Positions 5,338 to 12,189 are shown, numbered from the stretch's first letter. The stretch: 12,189 bases of DNA from Phascolarctobacterium sp. (GCA_024405645.1 JAKSOJ010000020.1:1-12189); one strand, 5' to 3'. The notes: generated from the sequence alone by a model not told the origin. Made by a program: numbers and translations.

Positions 5338-7104
5338 TTATTTTGCGTTTTCTTTAGTAATCAAAGTTACTTCTACAGGAATAGAAGCAGGAATGGATTT
5401 ACCAGCCATGAGTTCTGCTGCATTAACAACAGCTTTTTCACCGATAAGAGCAGGTTGTTGAGCGATGGTTGCTGCCATACGACCAGCTTTTACTGCTGCT
5501 ACAGCATCGTCAGTTGCGTCAAAGCCTACAACCATAACCTTCTTGCCAGCACCTGCTACAGCTTCAACAGCACCAAGTGCCATTTCGTCGTTATGTGCAA
5601 ATACTGCTTGAATGTCGCCATTTGCTTGAAGAACGTTTTCCATTACGCTCATGCCTTTCGCACGATCGAAATCAGCGATTTGGCTTGCAGCAACTTTGAG
5701 TTTCTTGTCAGCGATGTTGTGGAAGCCCTTACCACGGTCGATGGTAGCAGATGCACCTTGTACGCCTTGGAGTTCAGCAACCTTAACGCCTTCGCCCATT
5801 TTCTTAACGATGTAATCTGTAGCCATTTCAGCACCCATTACGTTGTCGGAAGCGATTTGACAATCAATTTTTACGCCATTAACTGCACGGTCAACGGAGA
5901 TTACTTTTACGCCTTTAGCCATTGCAGCTTTAACTGCGCCGGTAACTGCATCAGAGTCAACAGGGTTTACGATAAGAACTTTTACGTTCTTTTGAACAAG
6001 GTCTTCGATATTGGATACTTGTTTAGTTACGTCGTTATTTGCATCAACAACGATGAGGTTGAGGCCTTTTTCTTTAGCAGCTTTTTTAGCGCCTTCAGCC
6101 AAGGTTACGAAGAAAGGATTGTTTTGAGTGGAAATAGACAGGCCAATGGAGCCTTCAACTTTCTTTTCAGCAGCTTTGTTAAAGGTATCAACATTGTCTT
6201 TGGTTACGAGGGTTACTTCTACAGGCATGGATTTAGGAATGGATTTGCCAGCCATAAGTTCGCATGCTTGGATAACAGCTTTTTCACCGATGAGAGCAGG
6301 TTGTTGAGCGATGGTTGCTGCCATACGACCAGCTTTTACTGCTGCTACAGCGTCATCAGTTGCGTCAAAGCCTACAACCATAACTTTTTTGCCAGCACCA
6401 GCAATTGCTTCTACAGCACCAAGTGCCATTTCGTCGTTGTGTGCAAATACTGCTTTGATATCGCCATTAGCTTGGAGTACGTTTTCCATTACTGCCATGC
6501 CTTTAGCACGGTCGAAATCAGCAATTTGGCTTGCAGCAACTTTGAGTTTTTTGTCAGCTACGTTATGGAAGCCCTTACCACGATCGATAGTAGCGGAAGC
6601 GCCTTGGATACCTTGAAGTTCTGCAACTTTAGCACCTTCGCCCATCAATTTAACAATATAATCGGTAGCCATTTGTGCACCCATTACGTTGTCGGAAGCG
6701 ATTTGGCAATCAATGTCAACGCCATTAACTGCACGGTCAACGGAGATTACTTTTACGCCTTTAGCTTTTGCAGCTTTAACTGCACCTGCTACAGCGTCGG
6801 AGTCAACAGGGTTTACGATAAGAACGCTAACATTCTTTTGAACCAAGTCTTCGATATTGGATACTTGTTTGGTAACATCATCACCAGCATCAACAACATG
6901 AAGTTGAACTTTTTTATCAGCAGCAGCTTTCTTTGCACCTTCAACCAAGGTTACGAAGAAAGGATTGTTTTGAGTGGAAATAGACAGGCCAATGGAACCA
7001 TTAGCTACAGTTTTGGTAGAAGTTTCTTCGCCATCAATAGTTACTCTGAACAAAGTTGCCATTACTACAATGATAGCGCAGAGAAGCATTAAGACTTTTT
7101 TCAT
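5338..7104 (-). CDS. rbsB: Tandem-duplicated ribose-binding protein (two RbsB domains in one chain)
   Basis: This is an exported solute-binding protein for the ribose ABC importer. At 588 residues it is about twice the length of E. coli RbsB (296). A basic, hydrophobic leader (residues 1-20) has no obvious AxA cleavage site or lipobox, so it may be cleaved or may stay as an anchor. Domain 1 covers about 36-306 and domain 2 about 318-588. A hand alignment shows roughly 30 differences in 271 positions, near 89% identity. Between them is only an 11-residue link (TFNKAAEKKVE) and no second signal. E. coli ligand residues have counterparts in domain 1 at S43, N47, F49, F50, N98, D123, R124, R175, F197, N223, D247 and Q267, and every one recurs 282 residues later in domain 2. 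Both halves should therefore bind ribose. GGGAGG precedes the ATG; the gene lies 21 bases after rbsC. Confidence 0.95.
   Translation of the reverse strand: MKKVLMLLCAIIVVMATLFRVTIDGEETSTKTVANGSIGLSISTQNNPFFVTLVEGAKKAAADKKVQLHVVDAGDDVTKQVSNIEDLVQKNVSVLIVNPVDSDAVAGAVKAAKAKGVKVISVDRAVNGVDIDCQIASDNVMGAQMATDYIVKLMGEGAKVAELQGIQGASATIDRGKGFHNVADKKLKVAASQIADFDRAKGMAVMENVLQANGDIKAVFAHNDEMALGAVEAIAGAGKKVMVVGFDATDDAVAAVKAGRMAATIAQQPALIGEKAVIQACELMAGKSIPKSMPVEVTLVTKDNVDTFNKAAEKKVEGSIGLSISTQNNPFFVTLAEGAKKAAKEKGLNLIVVDANNDVTKQVSNIEDLVQKNVKVLIVNPVDSDAVTGAVKAAMAKGVKVISVDRAVNGVKIDCQIASDNVMGAEMATDYIVKKMGEGVKVAELQGVQGASATIDRGKGFHNIADKKLKVAASQIADFDRAKGMSVMENVLQANGDIQAVFAHNDEMALGAVEAVAGAGKKVMVVGFDATDDAVAAVKAGRMAATIAQQPALIGEKAVVNAAELMAGKSIPASIPVEVTLITKENAK
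5341..6153 (-). repeat. Second copy of the intragenic 813 bp rbsB repeat
   Basis: This copy encodes residues 318-588 and repeats the stretch at 6187-6999 with an offset of 846 bp. Long runs are identical at DNA level, for instance around the VNPVDSD, SVDRAVNG and ATIAQQPALIGEKA codons. Synonymous and non-synonymous differences are scattered along the rest. Confidence 0.9.
6187..6999 (-). repeat. First copy of the intragenic 813 bp rbsB repeat
   Basis: This copy encodes residues 36-306 of the double binding protein. It is in the same orientation and reading frame as the copy at 5341-6153, separated from it by 33 bases. Most amino-acid differences cluster near residues 62-75, in the first third of the domain and away from the ligand residues. 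Confidence 0.9.
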
Positions 7105-7125
7105 TTTATTTACCTCCCTTTCCTA

Positions 7126-8097
7126 TCACTTACGGTCGCTCAATACAGCAATCAGAATTACCAGAGCTTTGATAACTTCTTGATAGTAGGAAGTTACGCC
7201 CAAGATATTCAAGCCATTGTTTAAAACTGCAATAATCAAAACGCCAGCAACGGTACCAGCGATTTTGCCACGACCACCGTTCATGGAAGTACCACCAAGA
7301 GCAACAGCTGCGATTGCATCCAATTCGTAGCCAACGCCCAGGTTAGGTTGAGCAGAGTTTACACGGGAAATCATTAACAGACCAGCAAGTGCGGACATTA
7401 AACCAGAAATTGCATATACGCTCAATTTAACTTTGTTAATGTTTACACCAACCAAAGCTGCGCATTTTTCGTTGGAACCAGTTGCGTAAATGCGACGGCC
7501 ATAAGTAGTATAGTTAAGCAAGAAGTAGAAAGCAAAGAATACAGCAATAAGGATGATTGCAGGAATAGGAATCTTGATAGCATCGGTGAAGATACTTACC
7601 AGGTTACCTTTACCCATTGCCTTGAAGATGAAGGAACCGCTGGAGCAATGTTCAGCAAGACGGCTGATAGGTTTACCATCGGTTAAGATCATTGCCATGC
7701 CACGATAAGCAGTCATGGTAATCAAGGTTGCGATAAAGGGTTGCAAACGGCCTTTAGTAACGAGAAGACCGGATACGATACCAAGAACAGTGCCGCAAGC
7801 CAGAGCAAAGAGAACTGCTACCGGAGCAGGCAGTCCGTACATAATCATTTCTGCACAGATGATTGCAGACAATGCAAAGGTGGAGCCTACGGACAGGTCG
7901 ATACCACCAGTTAAAATTACGCAAGTCATACCAAAAGCGATAAGACCGTTAAAGCTTGCTTGACGAAGCAAGTTCAAGAAGTTACTTGCAGTTCTGAATT
8001 CAGGGCTAATTGCGCTGAGTGCCAAAACTAAGAAAATTAATGCTATGAAGGCGCCATATTCACCAATCTTGACGCCGCAAATTTTTTTATCTTTCAT
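7126..8097 (-). CDS. rbsC: Ribose ABC transporter permease
   Basis: RbsC forms the membrane channel of the ribose importer, a BPD_transp_2-type permease. The 323 residues are mostly hydrophobic, with eight or more membrane segments. Family hallmarks are MTCVILTGGIDLSVGS (around 57-72), KGRLQPFIATL (around 115-125), SAQPNLGVGYELDAIAAVALGGTSMNGGRG (around 248-277) and the C-terminal LNNGLNILGVTSYYQ. All closely resemble E. coli RbsC. The ATG at 8097 is preferred; its A is the last base of the rbsA stop codon (TGATG), so translation is probably coupled. A GTG at 8100 with AGGAGG six bases upstream is an equally placed alternative that adds one residue. It lies between rbsA and rbsB. Confidence 0.95.
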   Translation of the reverse strand: MKDKKICGVKIGEYGAFIALIFLVLALSAISPEFRTASNFLNLLRQASFNGLIAFGMTCVILTGGIDLSVGSTFALSAIICAEMIMYGLPAPVAVLFALACGTVLGIVSGLLVTKGRLQPFIATLITMTAYRGMAMILTDGKPISRLAEHCSSGSFIFKAMGKGNLVSIFTDAIKIPIPAIILIAVFFAFYFLLNYTTYGRRIYATGSNEKCAALVGVNINKVKLSVYAISGLMSALAGLLMISRVNSAQPNLGVGYELDAIAAVALGGTSMNGGRGKIAGTVAGVLIIAVLNNGLNILGVTSYYQEVIKALVILIAVLSDRK

Positions 8098-9581
8098 CAC
8101 AGACTTCCTCCTGTAGCTAATGTCATTACTTTTTGTTGGTCAGCTTCAGCACCATCGATGATGCCAGCAACCTGGCCGTCATGAATAACCATAACGCGGT
8201 CAGCCATACCAAGTACTTCCGGAAGCTCGGAGGATACCATAATTACAGCTACACCTTTTGCTGCCATATCATTAATAACATTGTAAATTTCTTTCTTTGC
8301 ACCAATATCTACGCCACGAGTAGGTTCATCCAAGATTAAAATCTTAGGATTGGTGTAAATCCATTTAGCAAGGACAACCTTTTGTTGGTTACCACCGGAA
8401 AGATTTACACATTCGTGGTCAGTACCAAAGCAACGAATCTTGAAGTCATCAATACCTGCTTGCGCAAGCTCGTTACTCTTCGCAAAGGAAACCACATTAT
8501 TTTCAGAAATTCTGTCAAGATTTGCAATTTCAATGTTTTCGCAAATGCTCTTTTCAAGAAGCAAGCCTTCAACCTTACGGTCTTCAGTGATAAAACCAAT
8601 GCCGGCTTGAATTGCTTGACGAGGATTAGCAATGGATACTTCCTTGCCATCAATGAAAACTTTACCAGTAACATTGGGCATATTGCCAAAGATTGCATGC
8701 ATGATTTCGGTACGACCAGCACCCATAAGGCCTGCTACGCCCAAAACCTCACCAGCACGAACATTGAAGTTTACATCTCTGAAAAGCTTAGGATGATTAA
8801 GATTTTCTACACGGAAGATTTCTTCGCCAATTTTATGTTCACGTTTCGGGAAACGTTCACCAATCTCACGACCAATCATCATTTGCACGATTTCTTCCAT
8901 GGTAACGGTCTTCATGTCACGAGTACCAACATACTCGCCATCACGAAGGATGGAAATTCTATCGCAAAGCTCAAAAAGTTCTTCCATACGGTGGGAAATG
9001 TAAACGATGGATACGCCTTTAGCACGAAGTCCTTTAACAACCTCAAACAAAGTTCTAGTTTCACTTTGAGTAAGTGCTGCAGTAGGTTCGTCCATGATTA
9101 ATACTTTGGCATCAACCATGAGAGCTTTCGCAATTTCTACCATTTGTTGTTGACCAACGGATAAGTCGGACATTACTGCATCAACAGGAATGTTTACACC
9201 GAGTTTGTCCATTACGTCTTGTGCTTGCTTACGCATAGCGGCTTTATCACAGATACCAAAGGGGCCAACAATTTCCTTGCCCATGAACATATTTTCTTCA
9301 ACAGTCATATCGAAGAGTACGTTCAATTCTTGGTAAATGAAGACAATGCCTGCTTTTTCTGCTTCTTGAGGATTGTTGTAGACAACTTCCTTACCATCTA
9401 CAAAAACCTTACCAGCATCACGAGTATAAACACCGGTTAAAATCTTCATCATTGTAGATTTACCGGAGCCGTTTTCTCCCATCAGCGCATGTATTTCGCC
9501 ATCGCGGAGGGAGAACTCAACATTCTTCAGCACCTGATTTGTCCCGAAGGATTTATCGATGCCCTTCATCTCTACATTCAC
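8097..9581 (-). CDS. rbsA: Ribose ABC transporter ATP-binding protein (double NBD)
   Basis: RbsA powers ribose import at the cytoplasmic face of RbsC. It has 494 residues when started at the GTG at 9581. The N-terminal ATPase domain has Walker A GENGSGKST (35-43), signature LSVGQQQ (140-146), Walker B VLIMDEP (160-166) and the switch SHR (196-198). The C-terminal domain has GLMGAGRTE (284-292), where arginine replaces the Walker A lysine. It also has signature LSGGNQQ (394-400) and ILILDEP (414-420), and lacks the switch histidine (SSELPE). Such asymmetry is normal in the RbsA/MglA family. The GTG start gives MNVEMKGIDKSFG, matching the start of E. coli RbsA, with AGGAG nine bases upstream and 17 bases after rbsD. 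An in-frame TTG at 9614 would overlap rbsD and leave the ribosome site inside the gene. Confidence 0.95.
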   Translation of the reverse strand: MNVEMKGIDKSFGTNQVLKNVEFSLRDGEIHALMGENGSGKSTMMKILTGVYTRDAGKVFVDGKEVVYNNPQEAEKAGIVFIYQELNVLFDMTVEENMFMGKEIVGPFGICDKAAMRKQAQDVMDKLGVNIPVDAVMSDLSVGQQQMVEIAKALMVDAKVLIMDEPTAALTQSETRTLFEVVKGLRAKGVSIVYISHRMEELFELCDRISILRDGEYVGTRDMKTVTMEEIVQMMIGREIGERFPKREHKIGEEIFRVENLNHPKLFRDVNFNVRAGEVLGVAGLMGAGRTEIMHAIFGNMPNVTGKVFIDGKEVSIANPRQAIQAGIGFITEDRKVEGLLLEKSICENIEIANLDRISENNVVSFAKSNELAQAGIDDFKIRCFGTDHECVNLSGGNQQKVVLAKWIYTNPKILILDEPTRGVDIGAKKEIYNVINDMAAKGVAVIMVSSELPEVLGMADRVMVIHDGQVAGIIDGAEADQQKVMTLATGGSL

Positions 9582-9598
9582 AGTAGCCTTCTCCTCTC

Positions 9599-10003
9599 TT
9601 AAGCGAAAATACAACCGGATTGTAAAATAATATTTGCATACGGAGTGGTTTCGCCAGTTCTAATTACAGCTTTGCAATCTTTGGTCAAAGCTTTTAATTC
9701 AACATGAGAAACAAATTCTACTTCGATTTCTTGGCCTTCAAAAAGGCTGTTGATTTCACCTAAAACCGCAGGGTTAAAGGTTTTGATTTCTTCAGCTAAG
9801 ATAATCTTTTCGATTTTCATATCTTCAGCAACGATTTTCAAAGTTTGCATAAAGCCAGGCACACCAAAAGCTAAAGCCAAATCGATGCGTTCGGTTTCGT
9901 CAGGAATGGGAAGACCACAGTCACCTACGCAAATACGGTCTGTATGTCCCATATAAGACAACACACGAGAAATGTCGCTGTTCAAGATTCCTTTCCTCTT
10001 CAT
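9599..10003 (-). CDS. rbsD: D-ribose pyranase
   Basis: RbsD interconverts the beta-pyranose and beta-furanose forms of D-ribose in the cytoplasm, supplying the form used by ribokinase. The 134-residue protein has MKRKGILNSDISRVLSYMGHTD with the catalytic His at position 20. It also has GDCGLPIP and, near the end, KAVIRTGETTPYANIILQSG, all as in B. subtilis RbsD (about 131 residues). The ATG at 10003 is chosen because AGGAGG lies just upstream. The frame stays open to 10066, but that extension has no ribosome site and does not belong to the family. It is the first gene of the operon. Confidence 0.96.
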   Translation of the reverse strand: MKRKGILNSDISRVLSYMGHTDRICVGDCGLPIPDETERIDLALAFGVPGFMQTLKIVAEDMKIEKIILAEEIKTFNPAVLGEINSLFEGQEIEVEFVSHVELKALTKDCKAVIRTGETTPYANIILQSGCIFA

Positions 10004-10081
10004 TTTATCCCTCCTAATCCTTCCATTTATCAAAATTTTAATTTTTACTACGAAAAAGTATAGCATGCATACATCTGTAAA

Positions 10082-10111
10082 ATTATACAGTTATGCCTAA
10101 AATTCTGCACA
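10082..10111 (-). promoter_or_regulatory. Possible second promoter of the rbs operon, overlapped by a palindrome
   Basis: TATAAT (10082-10087) follows TGTGCA (10106-10111) by 18 bases on the minus strand. The -10 hexamer lies within the near-perfect palindrome CTGTAAAATTATACAG (10075-10090), whose arms CTGTA/TACAG enclose a six-base centre. The palindrome is a candidate operator: a protein bound there would cover the -10 element. The weak -35 makes promoter activity uncertain. Confidence 0.35.
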
Positions 10112-10124
10112 CCTAAACAGAATT
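10101..10124. promoter_or_regulatory. Inverted repeat, candidate operator at the rbs transcription start
   Basis: AATTCTG (10101-10107) and CAGAATT (10118-10124) are exact inverted arms separated by ten bases. The repeat directly follows the -10 element at 10125-10130, so it would span the transcription start. That position suits a repressor such as a ribose-responsive regulator, but the sequence does not look like a classical LacI/RbsR operator and no regulator gene is in the window. Confidence 0.4.
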
Positions 10125-10154
10125 ATTATATCAGTAAAGTATGCGATATTTCAA
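10125..10154 (-). promoter_or_regulatory. Main promoter of the rbs operon
   Basis: TTGAAA (10149-10154) and TATAAT (10125-10130) on the minus strand are separated by 18 bases. The expected start near 10118 gives a leader of about 115 bases before rbsD. It is about 80 bases from the divergent promoter of the Mrp gene. Confidence 0.7.
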
Positions 10155-10232
10155 GCAAAAAAATACAAATAGTATAGTCCATCCATTAAAAAGTTTATAC
10201 CATTATTAACAATTCTTTATGGGATAAATTAA

Positions 10233-10261
10233 TTGCCATAAGAATAGAAATTTTATATAAT
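10233..10261 (+). promoter_or_regulatory. Promoter of the Mrp-family gene
   Basis: TTGCCA (10233-10238) and TATAAT (10256-10261) are separated by 17 bases on the plus strand. Transcription would begin near 10268, about 50 bases before the ATG at 10320. Confidence 0.8.
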
Positions 10262-10319
10262 ATTAAGGTCAAAAATTTTAATCAATATGCTTAATTTGGC
10301 ATTTTAGGAGGAATTATAG

Positions 10320-11174
10320 ATGGCTAAAGATCAAGAATGTGCTGCTGCTGCTTCTTGTGGTCGAGAGTCCTGTGAAGGCTGTCCGTCCGCTCAAGGTGGT
10401 GCTCCTGTAGATTTTTCTGCAAAGCTTGGTGAAGGAAGCTCTGTAAAGAAAGTTATTGGCATCGTAAGTGGTAAAGGTGGCGTAGGCAAATCCCTTGTTA
10501 CTGCTATGCTTGCGTGTGCAATGCGTAGAACTGGCAAAAACGTTGCAGTATTAGATGCTGACATTACTGGTCCCTCTATGGGCAAAGACTTTGGTGTAAG
10601 CGGCAGAGCAACAGGTGATGATATTGGTATTTTCCCCTTGGAAACTACTACCGGTATTCAACTTGTAACCGCGAATATGTTCCTGCCCAACGAAGACGAT
10701 CCTGTAATTTGGCGTGGTCCCGTTGTAAGTGGTATGGTTAAACAATTCTGGTCCGAGGTTCATTGGGAAAATATTGACTACATGTTTGTAGACATGCCTC
10801 CTGGAACAGGCGATGTTCCCCTTACTGTTTTCCAATCCCTTCCTGTTGATGGCATTATCATCGTAACCAGTCCTCAAGAATTGGTTAGCATGATTGTTGG
10901 CAAAGCAGTTAAGATGGCCAAAATGATGAACATTCCCATCTTGGGTATTGTTGAGAATTTCTCCTTCTTCCGTTGCCCTGACAATGGCAAGGAATACGAA
11001 ATCTTTGGACCGAGCCATTTGATGCAAACTGCAGCTTCCTATGATTTAGATGTTCTTGCTCGACTCCCCATTGATCCTTTAGTTGCAACTGCCTGTGACT
11101 TAGGACAAATCGAAAGCATCGAATCCGAAGCTATGGATAATTGCGTTAAACAAATCGAAATGAAATTAGCATAA
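10320..11174 (+). CDS. Mrp/NBP35-type P-loop ATPase, iron-sulfur cluster carrier
   Basis: Mrp/ApbC/NBP35 proteins are cytoplasmic dimeric ATPases thought to hold and pass Fe-S clusters to target enzymes. The 284-residue product has an N-terminal cysteine group (C7, C13, C18, C21). The deviant Walker A is GKGGVGKS (51-58), followed by DADITGPS (79-86), NMFLPNEDDPVIWRGP (119-134) and switch DMPPGTGD (158-165). All are typical of the family. In most relatives a CxxC near the C-terminus bridges a cluster between subunits. Here it reads CPDN (219-222), so C219 remains but the second cysteine is asparagine. The cluster may be held differently or be supported by the N-terminal cysteines; that is inference. 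AGGAGG precedes the ATG, it has its own promoter, and it ends at a strong terminator. Confidence 0.92.
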   Translation: MAKDQECAAAASCGRESCEGCPSAQGGAPVDFSAKLGEGSSVKKVIGIVSGKGGVGKSLVTAMLACAMRRTGKNVAVLDADITGPSMGKDFGVSGRATGDDIGIFPLETTTGIQLVTANMFLPNEDDPVIWRGPVVSGMVKQFWSEVHWENIDYMFVDMPPGTGDVPLTVFQSLPVDGIIIVTSPQELVSMIVGKAVKMAKMMNIPILGIVENFSFFRCPDNGKEYEIFGPSHLMQTAASYDLDVLARLPIDPLVATACDLGQIESIESEAMDNCVKQIEMKLA

Positions 11175-11216
11175 AAAAATCCCGTAACCTTTTTGGTTAC
11201 GGGTTATTTTTTATTT
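11173..11216 (+). terminator. Bidirectional terminator between convergent genes
   Basis: CCCGTAACC (11181-11189) pairs perfectly with GGTTACGGG (11195-11203) around five Ts. It is followed by TTATTTTTTATTT on the plus strand. On the minus strand it is followed by ATTTTTTTAT, so it serves both the Mrp gene and the glycosylase gene that stops at 11211. Confidence 0.92.
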
Positions 11217-11828
11217 GTCTCCAGCTTTAGCCCATAAGTACCACACTGCAAGTGATCTCCAGGGTCTCCAGGATTCAGTTAATTTGTTAATTTTACCACG
11301 CTTAGGAATTTCATCTAATGCAAGAAGCTTTTGCAATTCCTTTTTGAAAATGAAATCTGCGCTAGGTACGATGTCCGTTCTGCATAAACAAAGTAAAAGA
11401 AACATCTCGATGGTCCATTGTCCAAGACCACGTACTTCTAACAATTGTTTAGTTATCGCAGAATCTGTCATTTCATGAAATTTGCTCATAGTAATTTTTC
11501 CGTTCAAGCAAGCATGAGCAAAATCTTTCATATAGTCGATTTTTTGAGCCGTGATTCCTATTGCCTTAAGTTTTTCCACGTCTAAGTCGACAATGCCTTG
11601 GGGTTGGATCGGGTCCCCTACCATAGCTCCTAAATCCTTCATTATTCTTTGGCTAACATCTGGTGGAAGCTGTTGAGCCACAATACCTGAAAGCAATGTT
11701 GCGAAATAGACATCTTCGCTTTTAGGTTTTAACGGACAGGGAGCATATTTATCGACCAACGGTGCGAGCTCTGGCACGTTTTCACGCAGATACTTGTCTC
11801 CGAGAGACCAATCTGGGGCTTGGTACAT
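11211..11828 (-). CDS. DNA-3-methyladenine glycosylase, AlkA-like HhH-GPD family
   Basis: This cytoplasmic base-excision repair enzyme is predicted to remove alkylated purines such as 3-methyladenine from DNA. The 205-residue protein matches the AlkA catalytic domain without the extra N-terminal domain of E. coli AlkA (282 residues). ATLLSGIVAQQL (43-54) is the usual start of the HhH-GPD fold. The helix-hairpin-helix is LLEVRGLGQWTIEMFLLL (129-146), with W138 in the conserved WT pair. The GPD part is TDIVPSADF (151-159), where D158 is the expected catalytic aspartate. WRPWRSLAVWYLW (187-199) is the family's C-terminal signature. No four-cysteine Fe-S loop is present, unlike endonuclease III or MutY. 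AAGGAGG precedes the ATG at 11828. The exact lesion preference cannot be read from sequence. Confidence 0.9.
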   Translation of the reverse strand: MYQAPDWSLGDKYLRENVPELAPLVDKYAPCPLKPKSEDVYFATLLSGIVAQQLPPDVSQRIMKDLGAMVGDPIQPQGIVDLDVEKLKAIGITAQKIDYMKDFAHACLNGKITMSKFHEMTDSAITKQLLEVRGLGQWTIEMFLLLCLCRTDIVPSADFIFKKELQKLLALDEIPKRGKINKLTESWRPWRSLAVWYLWAKAGDK

Positions 11829-11861
11829 AATAGAGCCTCCTTAAATATCGTTGTCTCTTTA

Positions 11862-11890
11862 ATTATATAACTATTTTTCAGGAAGCACAA
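11862..11890 (-). promoter_or_regulatory. Probable promoter of the glycosylase gene
   Basis: TATAAT (11862-11867) on the minus strand is preceded at 17 bases by TTGTGC (11885-11890), which matches only the first three -35 positions. The -10 is perfect and lies about 30 bases before the ATG. No inverted repeat suggesting an Ada- or LexA-type operator was seen. Confidence 0.5.
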
Positions 11891-11914
11891 TATCAATTTT
11901 ATCCGTCCACAGTA

Positions 11915-11946
11915 GATAAAAGAGACCTTCATAAGAAGGTCTCTTT
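11915..11946 (-). terminator. Terminator of the small gene at the right edge
   Basis: On the minus strand AAAGAGACCTTC (from 11946) pairs perfectly with GAAGGTCTCTTT (ending 11919) around a four-base loop, followed by TTTTATCT counting the last stem bases. The hairpin begins right at the stop codon of the preceding gene, so that gene ends in an extremely short 3' untranslated region. Confidence 0.85.
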
Positions 11947-12189
11947 CACACGATGTATCTTTTTAGTTTCATAAGAAGCTCAGCATAAACCTTTGCATCT
12001 TTTTTGAGCATTACATTTATTGCCCAAATCTCATTACCTACATCATCCGTTGTTTGTGCTGCTTGTAATCTTGGTCTAGCATCAACAAATTTAACTAAAT
12101 CTTCAAATTCAGCCAAAAGTATCATACTAGCTCTGTCCCAGGTTTCCAAACCCTGTCTTGATAGCATGATGGTTGCCATAACAAGTTCA
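11946..12189 (-). CDS. Small protein of unknown function, 5' end probably outside the window
   Basis: The frame ends with TGA at 11946-11948 and remains open to the right edge of the window. The first ATG inside the window (12179) would give 77 residues, but the bases before it (TGAACTTGTT) contain no ribosome site, so the gene most likely starts further right. The visible sequence is helical and soluble, with a cluster LAEFEDLVKFVDARPRLQAAQ and a basic, hydrophobic C-terminus (LLMKLKRYIV). No membrane segment, cysteine or known motif was seen, and I do not recognise a family. The strong terminator directly after the stop supports a genuine gene. Confidence 0.55.
   Translation of the reverse strand, partial: ELVMATIMLSRQGLETWDRASMILLAEFEDLVKFVDARPRLQAAQTTDDVGNEIWAINVMLKKDAKVYAELLMKLKRYIV

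Noticed and set aside
5455..7092. A 545-codon open frame on the plus strand, antisense to rbsB
   Set aside because: It is the mirror of the duplicated binding protein and its length comes from biased codon use repeated in both copies. The translation is Cys/Tyr/Phe-rich with no known motif, and it has no ribosome site.
8097..9614. Longer rbsA starting at TTG 9614
   Set aside because: It would overlap rbsD, its own AGGAG site would lie inside the coding region, and the extra residues do not match the family. The GTG at 9581 fits both ribosome site and homologues.
9599..10066. Longer rbsD starting at 10066
   Set aside because: The 21 added residues have no counterpart in RbsD, and the AGGAGG lies just before the internal ATG at 10003.

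Overview
The window looks like a chromosomal segment of a low-to-moderate GC anaerobic Firmicute. Strong AGGAGG ribosome sites and near-consensus sigma-70-type promoters support this. The sugar-transport operon and the NBP35/Mrp ATPase with a Cys-rich N-terminus would also suit the Negativicutes (the diderm Firmicutes), but that assignment is inference only. No mobile element, phage gene or CRISPR array was seen.

Left part (1-1960). The window opens inside a plus-strand radical SAM gene (YhcC/TIGR01212-like). It is followed by an unusual run of five to six 36-37 bp tandem repeats with a hairpin-forming core, then a nested-palindrome element. On the minus strand lies tRNA-Pro(CGG) with a consensus promoter and a terminator. 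Next come a minus-strand gene for a stand-alone protein resembling domain I of DnaA and a plus-strand mscL whose channel protein carries a C-terminal zinc ribbon.

Middle (1959-4370). Two adjacent minus-strand genes encode paralogous proteins, each with one N-terminal membrane segment and a large extracytoplasmic part. Their function is unknown; the N-terminal part of each resembles DUF2939.

Centre (4360-10160). A complete ribose operon is transcribed leftward: rbsD, rbsA, rbsC, rbsB, rbsK. The transport ATPase (RbsA), permease (RbsC) and binding protein (RbsB) import D-ribose. RbsD interconverts its ring forms and RbsK phosphorylates it to ribose 5-phosphate. The standout is rbsB, which encodes a 588-residue protein made of two nearly identical ribose-binding domains behind one export signal. 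All expected ligand residues are present in both halves. A promoter upstream of rbsD overlaps a 24 bp inverted repeat, with a second palindrome downstream; these are candidate operators. No regulator gene is in the window.

Right part (10160-12189). A divergent promoter drives a plus-strand Mrp/NBP35-type Fe-S P-loop ATPase, which lacks the second Cys of the usual C-terminal CxxC. A bidirectional terminator separates it from a minus-strand AlkA-like HhH-GPD DNA glycosylase. The window ends in the 3' part of an unrecognised small minus-strand gene with its own terminator.
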